This document shows positions 35,804-45,012 of a stretch of 64,000 nt of DNA, in pieces. The notes under the pieces are model-generated. The model was not told where the DNA came from and searched no databases. It saw only the letters and a program-made list of their open reading frames with translations. The translations under genes were made by a program, and so were the position numbers. Location: the NCBI GenBank assembly GCA_038206235.1, contig JBBRBB010000009.1, positions 1 to 64,000 of the forward strand. Reading direction: 5' to 3'. Position 1 is the first letter of the stretch. Each line of letters begins with the position of its first letter. The stretch comes from JBBRBB01 sp038206235 (GTDB lineage: Bacteria; Bacteroidota; Bacteroidia; Chitinophagales; Chitinophagaceae).

Positions 35804-36108
35804 GCTGGATATTTGTTTTTCATGAAGATACTTCACAGGATTATGAAGATGCTTATGAGTGGTATGAAAAGCAAAGGGAAAATTTGGGTGAGCAATTTCT
35901 TGTAGCAGTAAGAAAGAAAATAGAACGCATTGCATTGAACCCTTACATCTTCTCTGAGAAATCAAGAAAAGGATATAGAGAAGCCCGCATTGACAAGTTC
36001 CCTTATCTGATTGTTTACAAAATCTATAAAAGCAAAAATGTAATTTTTGTTAGTCCAATACATCATGCAAAAAAATTCCCACGGAAAAAGTTTAGAAAAA
36101 TGCTTTGA
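35800..36108 (+). CDS. ParE/RelE-superfamily toxin
   Basis: 102-residue toxin of the RelE/ParE fold. EDAYEWYEKQRENLGEQFLVAVRKKIERIALNPYIF and the REARIDKFPYLIVYKI strand pair are typical. ParE members poison DNA gyrase while RelE members cleave mRNA; the absence of an obvious RelE catalytic set favours ParE, but this is uncertain. It is coupled to the upstream antitoxin. Confidence 0.85.
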   Translation: MSWIFVFHEDTSQDYEDAYEWYEKQRENLGEQFLVAVRKKIERIALNPYIFSEKSRKGYREARIDKFPYLIVYKIYKSKNVIFVSPIHHAKKFPRKKFRKML

Positions 36109-36181
36109 TATACTTACTAAAACCTCAGTTGCTATTATAACGGAACAATAAAGTGATTGAGAGGCAATAGATGATGCTATG

Positions 36182-36200
36182 TCCGAAGGACTCCTTCGGA
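36182..36200. repeat. perfect palindrome TCCGAAGGA-C-TCCTTCGGA
   Basis: A 9-bp perfect stem with a one-base loop in the gap before the aminotransferase gene. Related sequence is found inside the DUF4157 gene at 59703-59748. Confidence 0.75.
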
Positions 36201-36277
36201 GAAAACTATTGCTGGTATCCAAACAAAAAATAAAATCATGCGACGCCACAATCAACAGCTTTCAGTAGGTTTGCTGT

Positions 36278-37507
36278 ATGATAAAACTCACCATAAGCAA
36301 GCGTGGCAAGCGAATGCCGCCTTCACCTATTAGAAAATTGGTTCCTTATGCGGAAGCCGCCAGGAAAAAAGGAATAAAAGTTTACCATCTCAACATTGGG
36401 CAGCCCGATATTGAAACTCCAAAAAAAATTTTAGATGCCGTACGCAATTCCGATTTTAAAATTCTTGAATACAGTCATAGTGCGGGTAATGAAACCTATC
36501 GTCGTAAGCTGGTGGGCTATTACAAAAAAGTAAATATTGATATTGATTACAGCCAAATCATCATTACCACCGGCGGCTCCGAAGCAATACTGTTTGGCTT
36601 TATGGCATGCTTAGATCCCGGCGATGAAGTAATTATTCCCGAACCTTTTTACGCAAACTATAATGGCTTTGCTATTGCTGTGGGTGTAAAAGTTGTACCG
36701 ATAACATCGTACATTGAAAATGGTTTTGCTTTACCGCCAATTGAAGAGTTTGAAAAAACAATCACAAAAAAAACAAAAGCGATTGTGATTTGTAATCCTA
36801 ACAATCCTACGGGTTATTTGTACAGCACAGAAGAAATGGATGTGTTGAAAGATATTGTTAGCAAACATAATCTTTATCTTTTCTCTGACGAGGCTTACCG
36901 TGAATTTTGTTATGAAGGAAAACATTTCAGCGCCATGCAATTACAGGGAATAGAAGACAATGTTGTATTGATGGATACTATTAGTAAACGATATAGCGCA
37001 TGTGGGGGAAGAATAGGTGCGTTTATAACTCGCAATAAAAGCCTGTTAGATACAGCGATGAAGTTTGCGCAGGCAAGATTAAGTCCGCCGGGATTTGGAC
37101 AGATTGCAGGTGAAGCGGCTGTTGATTTGCCCGATAATTATTTTGATGTTACAAGAGCAGAATACAAAGCAAGAAGAGATTTAATAGTGAAAAGATTAAA
37201 TGCGATGGAAGATGTTTTTTGCCCAAACCCAGGCGGTGCATTTTATGCAATGGCAAAATTACCAATTGATGATGCCGATAAATTTTGTCAATGGCTGCTT
37301 GAAGATTTTAGCTACAATAATCATACAGTGATGCTGGCGCCTGCCACCGGATTTTATGGAACAGAAGGTTTGGGAAAACAGGAAGTGCGTTTGGCGTATG
37401 TATTAAACAGGGAAGCAATAAATGAAGCGATGAATTGTTTGGAGAAGGCGCTGGAGCAATATCCTATGAGAACAAATAAAAAGATTATGTTGGAAGAAAA
37501 TGCTTAG
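36278..37507 (+). CDS. class I/II PLP-dependent aminotransferase
   Basis: 409-residue fold-type I aminotransferase of the aspartate aminotransferase family. Landmarks: HLNIGQPDIETP near residue 37, the TTGGSEAILFGF cofactor loop, NPNNPTGYLYS, the SDEAYREFCYEG Asp-Tyr pair contacting PLP, and the Schiff-base Lys in MDTISKRYSACGGRIG at about 239. The C-terminal R-L-A-Y motif binds the substrate carboxylate. Exact amino-acid specificity cannot be read. The start is an ATG at 36278; the first 14 residues are basic and a later start is possible. Confidence 0.88.
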   Translation: MIKLTISKRGKRMPPSPIRKLVPYAEAARKKGIKVYHLNIGQPDIETPKKILDAVRNSDFKILEYSHSAGNETYRRKLVGYYKKVNIDIDYSQIIITTGGSEAILFGFMACLDPGDEVIIPEPFYANYNGFAIAVGVKVVPITSYIENGFALPPIEEFEKTITKKTKAIVICNPNNPTGYLYSTEEMDVLKDIVSKHNLYLFSDEAYREFCYEGKHFSAMQLQGIEDNVVLMDTISKRYSACGGRIGAFITRNKSLLDTAMKFAQARLSPPGFGQIAGEAAVDLPDNYFDVTRAEYKARRDLIVKRLNAMEDVFCPNPGGAFYAMAKLPIDDADKFCQWLLEDFSYNNHTVMLAPATGFYGTEGLGKQEVRLAYVLNREAINEAMNCLEKALEQYPMRTNKKIMLEENA

Positions 37508-37513
37508 AAAAAG

Positions 37514-37587
37514 TAGCGGGATCGGGAGTTGAACCCGAGACCTTTGGGTTATGAATCCAACGCTCTAACCGCCTGAGCTATCCCGCC
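37514..37587 (-). tRNA. tRNA-Met (CAT anticodon)
   Basis: On the minus strand the 74 bases fold as a cloverleaf: acceptor GGCGGGA/TCCCGCT, D-arm GCTC...GAGC, anticodon loop TTCATAA with CAT at the centre, and a T-arm containing GGTTCAA(C). The 3' CCA is not encoded. There is a G-T pair at position 1-72 and an A-C mismatch at the top of the anticodon stem. An elongator Met role is likely; Ile with lysidine-modified CAT is the alternative. Confidence 0.9.
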
Positions 37588-37597
37588 AATTGAAGCG

Positions 37598-37605
37598 CAA
37601 AAGTA
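37598..37605 (-). promoter_or_regulatory. -7 promoter box of tRNA-Met (TACTTTTG)
   Basis: On the minus strand TACTTTTGCGC sits ten bases before the tRNA 5' end and matches TAnnTTTG. The same 11-base block recurs upstream of the ABC-F gene (47740-47750). Confidence 0.55.
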
Positions 37606-37699
37606 AAAAAAGGTAGCTAAACGAATTCATCATTTTAAACTTTCATCAAAAACTAACGATAGCTTCTTGTCAACACATAAACATCAATAAACAAAAAAT

Positions 37700-38338
37700 T
37701 CAAAACCCGTAATCAACAACCCTGCGCAAATATTTTTTATCCTGGATTACCCAGGTAACTTCATATCTGCCATCTGTTGTTCCATTAATCATATAAATAT
37801 AAACCCGGTGTTTATCGGGTGAAATATAAACAGCGCAATGGCTTTTGGTCGCCGAGGAATTATTATCAGTGTAATAAAAATTGGGCTCAAATAAATCTGC
37901 ATAAGCAGAAGGGGGAATCAGAACTGTATCACCGCCAATAACTGCAGTAATTGAACTTATAATTCTGTTTGGCACTTCACTCTTTGTTCCCCAAAATGCT
38001 TTGTTATTAACCTTTACAGCATACTTGGTTTCATAATACTGCACTTTATATTTTGATTTATCAAAAACATCAGCAGTGATTGTTACATTCAGCGTATCCT
38101 GTGCCAATACAATAAAATTCTTATCTGTCTTCAATATAGGAATGCTTTGCAGTGGAAGCTTTGCAAAGCTTTCATCTATACCACCGATGGTGAATGATGC
38201 AAGGTCGTAGCGTATTTCTTTCTCTGTAACTTTTGCAAAGCTTTCTCTTTTTGAACGATAGTCTGGTATATCATCCGTTTGGGAAAAAGAGAATTGAGAT
38301 ATAGAAAGAATAAGAAGAAAAATAAAGATGACTTTCAT
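37700..38338 (-). CDS. secreted hypothetical protein, 212 aa
   Basis: A signal peptide (short basic start, Ile/Leu-rich core, SFSQ cleavage region) precedes a mostly beta mature part of about 190 residues. No domain was recognised. The KNFIVLAQDTLNVTITADVF and INGTTDGRYEVTWVI strands suggest a compact beta protein. There is no lipobox. It is located between the tRNA and a threonine dehydrogenase gene, with no clear functional link. Confidence 0.7.
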   Translation of the reverse strand: MKVIFIFLLILSISQFSFSQTDDIPDYRSKRESFAKVTEKEIRYDLASFTIGGIDESFAKLPLQSIPILKTDKNFIVLAQDTLNVTITADVFDKSKYKVQYYETKYAVKVNNKAFWGTKSEVPNRIISSITAVIGGDTVLIPPSAYADLFEPNFYYTDNNSSATKSHCAVYISPDKHRVYIYMINGTTDGRYEVTWVIQDKKYLRRVVDYGF

Positions 38339-38413
38339 TGAAGAGCTGTGCTGATTTTTTTAAATGAAAATAAAAGCCGGTAACATACAATACTAACGTA
38401 TAAAAGATATAAA

Positions 38414-39358
38414 TTATTTGCGAATATTTTTTAGCATATCTACTGTAATTCTTTCCAAATCGTATTCATGTTTCCATCCCCAATCGTTGCGTGCTTGCGT
38501 ATCATCAATACTCTGCGGCCAGCTATTGGCAATGGTTTGACGATAGTCTGGCTTATAGCTTACCTCAAAAAAGGGCAAATGTTTTTTAATAGCCTCTGCA
38601 ATTTCTTTTGGTGAAAAGCTGATTGCTGCAATGTTATACGAAGTGCGAACCTTAATTTTTTCTGCAGGCGCCTCCATTAATTCAATGGTTGCCCGTATTG
38701 CATCGGGCATATACATCATGGGCAGGTAAGTATCTTCATTTAAAAAACATTCGTACCTGTTATTTTCAAGAGCTTCATGAAATATCTCAACTGCGTAATC
38801 AGTAGTGCCGCCGCCTGGCTCAGACTTATAGCTTATTAAACCCGGGTAGCGAATACTTCTTACATCAACTCCAAAACGGCGGTTAAAATAATTGCACCAA
38901 AATTCCCCCGCATATTTACTAATTCCATAAACAGTTATTGGCTCAATAATGGTTTGCTGGGGACAATTTTGCTTTGGCGATGTGGGGCCAAATACTGCAA
39001 TGCTGCTGGGCCAATAAATTTTTGAGAGTTTTTCTTCACGTGCAATATCAAGCACATTCAGCAGACTTTGCATATTCAAATTCCATGCAAGACCGGGATT
39101 TTTCTCTCCTGTTGCAGAAAGAAGGGCTGCAAGCAAATATATCTGCGTTATGTTTTGCCGTATCACCTGCACATGCAGCATTTCTTTATTCATTACATCA
39201 AGTGATACGTATGGGCCAGTGCCTTTAAGTAATTCATTTTCTTCACGCAAATCGCTGGCAACTACATTCGCATTGCCAAATATTTTTCTAAGCGCTAAGG
39301 TAAGTTCAACACCAATCTGGCCGCTTGCACCAATTACCAAAATTTTTTCTTTTAGCAT
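38414..39358 (-). CDS. SDR-type L-threonine 3-dehydrogenase
   Basis: 314-residue extended short-chain dehydrogenase. The NAD-binding GASGQIG is at 10-16, followed by ASDLRE, the acidic end of strand 2 expected for NAD. The catalytic set is S-S-I-A-V-F-G-P plus YGISK at about 140-145. The SYKSEPGGGTTDYAVEIFHEAL block is characteristic of SDR-type threonine dehydrogenases of Bacteroidota. It converts threonine to 2-amino-3-ketobutyrate, usually with Kbl, which is not adjacent. A UDP-sugar epimerase is less likely because of the GGGTTDYA motif. Confidence 0.87.
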   Translation of the reverse strand: MLKEKILVIGASGQIGVELTLALRKIFGNANVVASDLREENELLKGTGPYVSLDVMNKEMLHVQVIRQNITQIYLLAALLSATGEKNPGLAWNLNMQSLLNVLDIAREEKLSKIYWPSSIAVFGPTSPKQNCPQQTIIEPITVYGISKYAGEFWCNYFNRRFGVDVRSIRYPGLISYKSEPGGGTTDYAVEIFHEALENNRYECFLNEDTYLPMMYMPDAIRATIELMEAPAEKIKVRTSYNIAAISFSPKEIAEAIKKHLPFFEVSYKPDYRQTIANSWPQSIDDTQARNDWGWKHEYDLERITVDMLKNIRK

Positions 39359-39367
39359 AATCAGTAA

Positions 39368-39458
39368 GTCATTAAATCATTAAAAGTCATTGAAATCATT
39401 GAAGTCATTGAGTCATTGAAGTCATTGAAGTCATTGAAGTCATTGAAGTCATTGAGTT
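39368..39458. repeat. 9-bp tandem array (GTCATTGAA)
   Basis: About nine units of GTCATTGAA, with a few 8- or 10-bp variants at the left end (ATCATTAAA, ATCATTGAA), lie directly upstream of the threonine dehydrogenase gene. The central four are perfect copies. Confidence 0.88.
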
Positions 39459-39620
39459 ATTCACAAAGAAAAGGAAAACTGGCTGTAAGTTGCAAATTGA
39501 CATTCAAAGTAATCAGCACGATGATGCCTGAGTAGCTAAACATTTGTTTGTTAACCCATGTTACAATGAAAATAATTTTTTTCTTATTGCCGTTGCAAAA
39601 GTTGAGTATAAGAAAGGCAG

Positions 39621-40667
39621 TTATTTTTTCGCAGTAATATTGGCAGATGCATCTTCGGGAATAAATTTAGTGAACTGGTTTGCATTCATTAATTCCCTTG
39701 GCAAAACACCAAATTCTTTTTTAAAGCCTGCGGCAAAATGCCCAAGATTGCGGTAGCCTATCATATTGCCAACTTCTTTAATGGCGTATTTACCTTCAAG
39801 AATCAGAGACCTGGCGTGCATCATACGGTTCTTCTGGTAATATTCATACAGAGGCAAGCCATATAAAGTTTTAAAGTCATTTTTAAATTTTGTGGGGCTC
39901 ATTGCACATAACCTTGAAAGCTTTTCGATGGTAGGCGGCGTAGTTGTAAAATCTTTCAATAAGCTTACTTCAGCTTTAATAAGCCGGTTAATTTCGCTGT
40001 CTTTTAATTGAATGGTCTTTTTATTCTGATGGTCTTTTGTAATGAATTGTATTAAGAATTTTTCCAGTATCAGCATTATCCTGTTTTGAATAAATGCCTT
40101 TCGCATGGGGTGCTGCTTTAAATCTCTTGTCAATTCATTTAAAATAGCCCGGTATTCCGCATCAATTGATGCTACATAGGTTTTTTGAAGATGAAAGGAA
40201 AAATAAATATGTATAAACTTTTCAACCGTTTCAATATCCAGAAAATTCAGCAGTGATAGCTTATCGAAAATAATATTTACAGACCTGATTTTTATACCGG
40301 CGGGCAAAAAGTAATTAGTACTAATATGCGAAGCGGTGAGCTGCGCCATGCTTGTACCCACCTGAAGGGCCTCTGTAAAATCTTCTTCCTGTGGCTTTTG
40401 GTTACTGTTTTGATTAGAAGCATCATGAATACGTAAAATAAAAAACTCAAAATTTTCACGGGCTTTTCGCTGAGTCATCATGCTTACCTTTAAGTTTCTT
40501 TCGGCTATCAGCACAGAAATGCCTGAACCTAGCTCCGCAGCATACATATAGCCTTCTCCATGTGCTGCAGGCAGATTAATACATCCGTCATCAGACTTCA
40601 CTTTTAATAGCTGTTCATACGATTTTAGCAGGTCAGTATAGCGGTAGTCGCTGTGATTAAATTCCAA
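39621..40667 (-). CDS. AraC-family transcriptional regulator
   Basis: 348-residue regulator. The C-terminal ~100 residues hold the double helix-turn-helix (PPTIEKLSRLCAMSPTKFKNDFKTLYG, then YAIKEVGNMIGYRNLGHFAAGFKKEFGVLP). The N-terminal ~240 residues are an unassigned sensing region similar in layout to the neighbouring regulator at 40696. The 28-base gap suggests co-transcription with that gene, downstream of it. The ligand and targets are unknown. Confidence 0.88.
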   Translation of the reverse strand: MEFNHSDYRYTDLLKSYEQLLKVKSDDGCINLPAAHGEGYMYAAELGSGISVLIAERNLKVSMMTQRKARENFEFFILRIHDASNQNSNQKPQEEDFTEALQVGTSMAQLTASHISTNYFLPAGIKIRSVNIIFDKLSLLNFLDIETVEKFIHIYFSFHLQKTYVASIDAEYRAILNELTRDLKQHPMRKAFIQNRIMLILEKFLIQFITKDHQNKKTIQLKDSEINRLIKAEVSLLKDFTTTPPTIEKLSRLCAMSPTKFKNDFKTLYGLPLYEYYQKNRMMHARSLILEGKYAIKEVGNMIGYRNLGHFAAGFKKEFGVLPRELMNANQFTKFIPEDASANITAKK

Positions 40668-40695
40668 TGCTGTCGTTTTTTTTTGTTATAATAAT

Positions 40696-41643
40696 TTATT
40701 TTTTAGCAGCGATTTCTTCGGGTAACTGATCAAAATTTTTTTCAAATGCTTTTGTAAAGTCTTTAAGATTTGTATATCCCAGCTCATTAGCCGTTTCCCG
40801 CACCGAATATTTTTTTGACAGCAGCATCGCTTTTGCTTTTTGCATTCTGTGCTTCTGAAAATACCGGTAAACGGGTAACCCATACACCTCCTTAAAAAGA
40901 GATTTTAATTTGGTGGTGCTTAAAGCTGAAATCTTTGAAAGCTGTGCTATAGTGGGTGGTATAAACGACACATCTTTCACCAGCATATTTTCGATCACCT
41001 TTAATCTTTCCAACTGCTCTGCCGATGCTTTTACATATAGATTTGTTTCGCTGAATTTTCTGTAAACCCTTGAAAAAAATCTTTCCAGTATCAGCATTAC
41101 CCTATTTTGAATTATAAAGTTTGCAAAGCTTGCATCAGCCTGCAACTGCATCATTTCGCTTACCAGTCTTTTATATTCTGAATCAAGAAATTCATAATGA
41201 TACGAGGCCTCTGTGTGAAAAATACTTTTCTTAAAAAAGTCTGACGTATTCTCATTGGCAAAATATTTATCCATCCATTCTTCAGTTAATAAAATCCTTA
41301 TGATTGTGTTTCTTTTATTTGCGGTCGCCATATAAAAAGTTTCATGCTTCACGTTGCCAAAAAAAACAGAAGACTTAGATGCATCAGTATAACCTATGCC
41401 GTCAATTCTTAAAAAAAAACACACGTTTACAGGATTTTTCCGCTGAAATAAAACATCCTCTTTCGGAGTATAATCCATAAAAAGCAATTCCAATTCATTT
41501 GGCAGCTTCATATAGCATATACTGCCGCCACCTTTGCAGGGCTGAGATGCAGAAAAATTTTCTGAAATTGTAAGATTCAGTTCCCGGCTTAATTGCCGGC
41601 ATAATTCAGGAACATTTATATAGCTGTATTTAATTTTTAGCAC
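40696..41643 (-). CDS. AraC-family transcriptional regulator (paralogue of neighbour)
   Basis: 315-residue regulator with the same architecture as the downstream gene: an N-terminal sensing region and a C-terminal AraC domain (PPTIAQLSKISALSTTKLKSLFKEVYGLPVYRYFQKHRM, then YSVRETANELGYTNLKDFTKAFEKNF). Shared features such as the F/Y-I-x-N-R-x-M-L-I-L-E-R/K-F segment show the two are tandem paralogues. A PspC-domain gene lies nine bases upstream of its start, so the three may form one operon. Confidence 0.88.
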   Translation of the reverse strand: MLKIKYSYINVPELCRQLSRELNLTISENFSASQPCKGGGSICYMKLPNELELLFMDYTPKEDVLFQRKNPVNVCFFLRIDGIGYTDASKSSVFFGNVKHETFYMATANKRNTIIRILLTEEWMDKYFANENTSDFFKKSIFHTEASYHYEFLDSEYKRLVSEMMQLQADASFANFIIQNRVMLILERFFSRVYRKFSETNLYVKASAEQLERLKVIENMLVKDVSFIPPTIAQLSKISALSTTKLKSLFKEVYGLPVYRYFQKHRMQKAKAMLLSKKYSVRETANELGYTNLKDFTKAFEKNFDQLPEEIAAKK

Positions 41644-41652
41644 CGAAAAAAT

Positions 41653-41874
41653 TTAGAGGTACCGTAAGGGGTTGCGTTTTGCGGAAAGTATATATTTTTT
41701 CATATTAAGCCAAAAAGCCATCACCATATAAATAATGAGAGGAGAGCCCATGGTTAAAAAAGAAATGTAAATAAACCACATCCTTATACGGCTTGTAGAA
41801 ATGCCGAGTTTTTCACCCACCGCAGAGCACACGCCAAACAAGGGCCATTCAATAAGAAGTTTTAATCTGTTCAT
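41653..41874 (-). CDS. PspC-domain small membrane protein
   Basis: About 73 residues from the ATG at 41874 (MNRLKLL); a longer frame from 41907 is less plausible. The PspC pattern is clear: WPLFGVCSAVGEKLGISTSRIRMWFIYISFL, then a hydrophobic helix and a basic tail. PspC-domain proteins are inner-membrane stress sensors in the phage-shock response; short stand-alone versions are common in Bacteroidota. It is first in line before two AraC regulators. Confidence 0.82.
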   Translation of the reverse strand: MNRLKLLIEWPLFGVCSAVGEKLGISTSRIRMWFIYISFLTMGSPLIIYMVMAFWLNMKKYILSAKRNPLRYL

Positions 41875-42161
41875 GCACACAAATTTAAAATTATTCCTGA
41901 TAAACAAATATTCTTAGTAGGGTTTTAATGTAAATTCGCAATAGTTTTTACTGAATGGTATTTAATTTAACAGGAAGTTCTTTATACCCGGCGCAAAATT
42001 TTTAGTAAACATCCATTACCCGCTCCGTAAAGCGGGCGGCGTGCGTCGCATGGAACATCCTGTTTATAGCGGTACACTTGTACTTTTAGTATTTTGTTTA
42101 ACTGTGCTCTCTGGTGCAATTTGAAATATGAAATCTTACCTTTTAAAATTAAATAAATTTT

Positions 42162-44429
42162 ATGGCATTTGATATAAACATGATTAAAAAAGTATATGCG
42201 GCAATGCCTGCAAAAATTGAGGCGGCACGCAAATTACTGGAAAGACCTATAACGCTTGCTGAAAAAATTTTGTTTTCGCATTTACACACAAATCAACAAC
42301 AGGTAAATTTTGAACGGGGCAAAACGTATGTTGACTTTGCACCTGACCGTGTAGCCATGCAGGATGCAACAGCACAAATGGCGCTGCTTCAGTTTATGCA
42401 GGCCGGCAGACCCAAGGTTGCCGTGCCCTCAACTGTGCACTGCGACCATCTTATCCAGGCAAAAACAGGTGCTAAAGAAGACCTTGCCGCTGCACTTACA
42501 GTTAATAAAGAGGTATATGATTTTCTTGCCTCTGTTTCTAATAAATATGGTATTGGATTTTGGAAAGCGGGTGCAGGAATTATTCATCAGGTGGTATTAG
42601 AAAATTATGCTTTTCCCGGCGGTATGATGATTGGAACAGACAGTCATACGCCAAATGCCGGCGGACTGGGAATGATTGCCATTGGCGTGGGCGGCGCTGA
42701 TGCCTGTGATGTAATGGCGGGCTTGCCCTGGGAATTAAAATGGCCAAAACTAATCGGCGTTAAGCTCACAGGTAAAATGAGCGGATGGACGAGTGCGAAA
42801 GATATTATTCTTTGGGTAGCAGGTCAGCTCACAGTTAAAGGTGGCACGGGCGCTATTGTAGAATATTTTGGAGATGGTGCAGATAATTTAAGCGCCACGG
42901 GTAAGGGCACTATTTGTAATATGGGTGCTGAGATAGGCGCCACTTGTTCTCTCTTTGCTTATGATGATAAAATGGCAAAGTATCTTGAAGCTACCGGAAG
43001 AAAAGATGTAGCGGAAGCCGCTACTAAAATAAAAGAGCACCTGCGCCCTGATGATGACGTGTATGCTAATCCAACAAAATATTACGACCATTTATTAGAG
43101 CTTGATTTAAGCACACTTGAACCATACATAAACGGACCTTTTACGCCAGACCTTGCAACACAAATTTCTCATATAAAAGAGGCTGTTGAAAAAAATGGAT
43201 GGCCTGCTAAATTAGATGTTGCCTTAATAGGCAGTTGTACTAATTCTTCTTATGAAGATATAAGCCGCTCTGCTTCTATAGTTCGTGATGCTGTAAGTAA
43301 AGGTTTAAAAACCAACAGTGAATTTACTATTACACCGGGTTCGGAACAGGTAAGATTTACCATTGAACGGGATGGTTTTATAAATGAATTTGAAAATGCA
43401 GGAGGCGTGGTGCTTGCCAATGCCTGCGGACCCTGCATCGGTCAATGGGCAAGGCATATTGATGACCCTGAACGCAAGAACACCATCATCACATCCTTCA
43501 ACAGAAATTTTGCCCGGCGTAATGATGGCTTATCAAGCACACATGCTTTTGTGGCTTCACCGGAAATAGTTACGGCCATGGCAATAGCAGGAACTATTTC
43601 ATTCAATCCCATAAAAGATAAATTAAAAAATGATAAGGGAGAAGAAGTAATGCTGAATGAGCCTGTGGGTTATGAGCTTCCGCCCAAAGGTTTTGCAGTG
43701 GAAGATGCAGGCTATGAGGCGCCTGCCGTGGATGGCAGTAACATAGAAGTAAAAGTTTCTCCAACTTCGCAGCGTTTGCAATTGCTCGATCCTTTTGCTG
43801 CATGGGAAGGAACAGATTTAAAAGGATTAAAACTTTTAATAAAAGCAAAAGGCAAATGCACTACCGACCATATTTCTATGGCAGGTCCATGGCTTAAATA
43901 CCGAGGGCATCTTGATAATATCTCGAACAATTTATTAATCGGCGCTTTAAATTATTTCAATGAAAAAACGGATAACGTAAAAAATCAATTGACAGGTGGA
44001 TATGGTTCAGTGCCTGCAACACAAAGGGCATATAAAGCTGCAGGCATTGGCACTATTGTGGTTGGCGACGAAAATTATGGTGAAGGAAGCTCAAGAGAGC
44101 ACGCAGCAATGGAACCGCGTCACTTAGGTGTAAGAGCAATACTGGTAAAAAGTTTTGCCCGCATACATGAAACGAATTTAAAAAAACAGGGAATGCTTGC
44201 CATAACATTTGCCACTAAAGAAGACTATGATAAAGTGCAGGAAGATGATATAATTGATATTATAGGATTGATGCATTTTGCGCCGGGTAAATCTTTAATA
44301 GTAGTATTAAATCATGCTGATGGCAATTCAGATTCTATTATTGTAAATCATACTTACAACGAGCAGCAAATTGAATGGTTTAAAGCAGGGGGTGCACTGA
44401 ATATTATCAGAAAGAAATTTAATGTATGA
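42162..44429 (+). CDS. aconitate hydratase (mitochondrial-type)
   Basis: 755-residue aconitase converting citrate to isocitrate in the TCA cycle. The [4Fe-4S] ligands are visible: Cys in LIGSCTNSSYED near 359 and the pair in NACGPCIGQW near 421-424. Other hallmarks: VPSTVHCDHLIQA, GTDSHTPNAGGLG, the SFNRNFARRNDG arginines and the swivelling C-terminal domain with GDENYGEGSSREHAAMEPRHLG. Length and motifs fit the eukaryote-mitochondrial-type aconitase usual in Bacteroidota. It is monocistronic. Confidence 0.95.
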   Translation: MAFDINMIKKVYAAMPAKIEAARKLLERPITLAEKILFSHLHTNQQQVNFERGKTYVDFAPDRVAMQDATAQMALLQFMQAGRPKVAVPSTVHCDHLIQAKTGAKEDLAAALTVNKEVYDFLASVSNKYGIGFWKAGAGIIHQVVLENYAFPGGMMIGTDSHTPNAGGLGMIAIGVGGADACDVMAGLPWELKWPKLIGVKLTGKMSGWTSAKDIILWVAGQLTVKGGTGAIVEYFGDGADNLSATGKGTICNMGAEIGATCSLFAYDDKMAKYLEATGRKDVAEAATKIKEHLRPDDDVYANPTKYYDHLLELDLSTLEPYINGPFTPDLATQISHIKEAVEKNGWPAKLDVALIGSCTNSSYEDISRSASIVRDAVSKGLKTNSEFTITPGSEQVRFTIERDGFINEFENAGGVVLANACGPCIGQWARHIDDPERKNTIITSFNRNFARRNDGLSSTHAFVASPEIVTAMAIAGTISFNPIKDKLKNDKGEEVMLNEPVGYELPPKGFAVEDAGYEAPAVDGSNIEVKVSPTSQRLQLLDPFAAWEGTDLKGLKLLIKAKGKCTTDHISMAGPWLKYRGHLDNISNNLLIGALNYFNEKTDNVKNQLTGGYGSVPATQRAYKAAGIGTIVVGDENYGEGSSREHAAMEPRHLGVRAILVKSFARIHETNLKKQGMLAITFATKEDYDKVQEDDIIDIIGLMHFAPGKSLIVVLNHADGNSDSIIVNHTYNEQQIEWFKAGGALNIIRKKFNV

Positions 44430-44457
44430 GTTTCTTATTTCGGCTGCGCGTTCGTTT

Positions 44458-44982
44458 TTATGTCTGTCCTAAAATGTATGTCAAAGAAACAAGACCTGTT
44501 GAATATGTTTTTGTGTCAACAAGTGTAAGATTAATTCTGTCTTTAATGTTACTGAACAAAGGCTTGCCACCGCCAAGTAAAATAGGATGAACAGCTAATG
44601 ATAATTCATCAACTAATCCTAAGTTCAGTAATGATGTTGTAAGTGCTGCACCACCAAAAAGCCAAATATCTTTTCCCGTTTCTTTTTTAATTTTTTCGAC
44701 TTCATTTTTTATGTTGCCTTTTATTAATGTGGCTCCTTCTTTTACTTTGTCAAGTGTAGTTGAAAAAATATACTCTTTCAGGTTTGGAAAACCACTGTTA
44801 CCACTATCACTCATACCCAATGTGATTTCATAAGTTTTTCTACCAATAAATGCCGTATCAACTCGTTTAAAAAAGTCAGAAAGTCCATAGTCCTGGTCAG
44901 TAAAACACCAATCATACTCACCATTAGGTCCTTCAATAAAACTGTCTAAGCTAACTGCAACTCCTAAAATTATTTTTCGCAT
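44458..44982 (-). CDS. dihydrofolate reductase family protein (RibD C-terminal-like)
   Basis: About 174 residues from the ATG at 44982 (MRKIILGVAVSLDSFIEG); the longer frame from 45012 has no support. The DFIEGPNGEYDW-like start, FIGRKTYE, the GGAALTTSLLNLGLVDEL helix and VHPILLGGGKPLF are typical of the YyaP/YwjB branch of DHFR-fold proteins. They share the NADPH-binding fold, but activity as a folate reductase is doubtful. It is probably a stand-alone gene. Confidence 0.85.
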   Translation of the reverse strand: MRKIILGVAVSLDSFIEGPNGEYDWCFTDQDYGLSDFFKRVDTAFIGRKTYEITLGMSDSGNSGFPNLKEYIFSTTLDKVKEGATLIKGNIKNEVEKIKKETGKDIWLFGGAALTTSLLNLGLVDELSLAVHPILLGGGKPLFSNIKDRINLTLVDTKTYSTGLVSLTYILGQT

Positions 44983-45012
44983 AGCAGGGTTTTTAAAAAT
45001 GACGCATAACAT

